35,128 nucleotides of DNA from an uncultured Prevotella sp. (GTDB taxonomy: Bacteria; Bacteroidota; Bacteroidia; Bacteroidales; Bacteroidaceae): contig CAMVJQ010000025.1 in assembly GCA_947167845.1 (NCBI GenBank), positions 1-35,128 on the forward strand, read 5' to 3'. The translations under genes and the position numbers were made by a program. Positions 34,900 through 35,128 of the stretch are shown here, piece by piece. The notes beneath the pieces were generated by a model that was not told where the DNA came from, made no database searches, and saw only the letters and a list, made by a program, of their open reading frames with translations. Numbering within the stretch: position 1 is the first letter of the stretch; every line of letters begins with the position of its first letter.

Positions 34900-34986
34900 G
34901 ATTAGAGTCCGTTGGGGCTGAGTGAAGTGTGTACGGACGTATACCGCCTCGCGGAAAAATCCCTAAAATACAAACAAAAAGGCAAA
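34900..34986 (+). promoter_or_regulatory. rplU 5' leader, possible ribosomal-protein autoregulatory RNA
   Basis: The predicted leader of about 85 nt is long compared with others in this window. It contains a hairpin pairing GTCCGT (34907-34912) with ACGGAC (34933-34938) and a following CCGC/GCGG helix (34944-34947 with 34951-34954), then an A-rich unpaired stretch to the start codon. Ribosomal protein leaders often bind the encoded protein; whether this one does is not shown. Confidence 0.4.
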
Positions 34987-35128
34987 ATGTACGCAATTGT
35001 AGAAATTCAGGGTCAACAGTTCAAGGTTGAGCAGGGCAAGAAGCTCTTTGTGCACCACATCAAGGACGTGGAGGCAGGCAAGACTGTTGAATTTGACAAA
35101 GTGCTGCTCGTAGATGCTGACGGTGCAG
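34987..35128 (+). CDS. rplU: 50S ribosomal protein L21 (3' truncated by window edge)
   Basis: 47 complete codons are visible: [20 protein letters not shown] and then [20 protein letters not shown], with LLVDADGA at the edge. This is the start of bL21 (usually about 105 residues), which binds 23S rRNA domain I. rpmA (L27) is normally next, outside the window. Confidence 0.97.
   Translation, partial: MYAIVEIQGQQFKVEQGKKLFVHHIKDVEAGKTVEFDKVLLVDADGA

Overview
The window is a chromosomal core-genome segment from a member of the Bacteroidales, most likely a Prevotella-like Prevotellaceae. The main evidence is the repeated phylum-specific promoter pattern (TTTG, about 20 nt, then TAnnTTTGC) in front of most transcription units. 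Gene content agrees: a FeoA-FeoB fusion, a long SecA (1129 aa) with a C-terminal zinc motif, an Lnb/DUF4105 protein, and an LptC next to a CorC-like protein and a PpiD-like foldase. I see no prophage, integrase, intact insertion sequence or CRISPR array. The species assignment is inference.

Layout. 1-2.6 kb: 3' part of a YgiQ-type radical SAM gene, an overlapping divergent PPM-phosphatase-like gene, then tRNA-Arg(UCU). 2.6-2.9 kb: a repeat-rich spacer. 2.9-6.3 kb (minus): an operon pairing an alpha-N-acetylglucosaminidase (GH89) with a membrane acetyltransferase of the HGSNAT type. 6.4-7.9 kb (minus): a CCA-adding-enzyme/HD protein. 7.9-8.65 kb: a gene-poor hotspot with two strong palindromes, a 21-bp tandem repeat and the tail of a lost outer-membrane protein. 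8.65-14.2 kb (minus): envelope biogenesis genes (beta-barrel protein, lptC, a CorC-like protein, a PpiD-like foldase). 14.3-25.9 kb (plus): lnb, a degenerate alkaline-phosphatase-fold protein, secA, an ABC ATPase, feoAB, ruvC and a tandem ABC protein. 25.9-28.4 kb (minus): lepA and a Crp/Fnr regulator. 28.5-28.9 kb (plus): a small lipoprotein. 28.9-34.5 kb (minus): yebC, pheT, a cytidylate-kinase-like protein and a COG2509 flavoprotein. 34.66-34.82 kb: a probable structured RNA on the minus strand. The window ends inside rplU.

How the genes work together. Much of the window serves the cell envelope: SecA exports, Lnb finishes lipoproteins, LptC moves LPS, PpiD-like folds exported proteins, and FeoAB imports iron. 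The GH89 and HGSNAT-like pair mirrors two consecutive steps of mammalian heparan sulfate breakdown. Genes for translation and DNA maintenance (tRNA, CCA enzyme, lepA, pheT, ruvC, rplU) are interleaved.

Most notable: (1) Lnb is translationally coupled to an alkaline-phosphatase-fold protein that appears to have lost most of its metal ligands. (2) Seven-base repeats and palindromes are spread through spacers and have also entered two coding sequences in frame. (3) A candidate non-coding RNA with a long-range helix, a possible pseudoknot and an intrinsic terminator lies between the flavoprotein gene and rplU.
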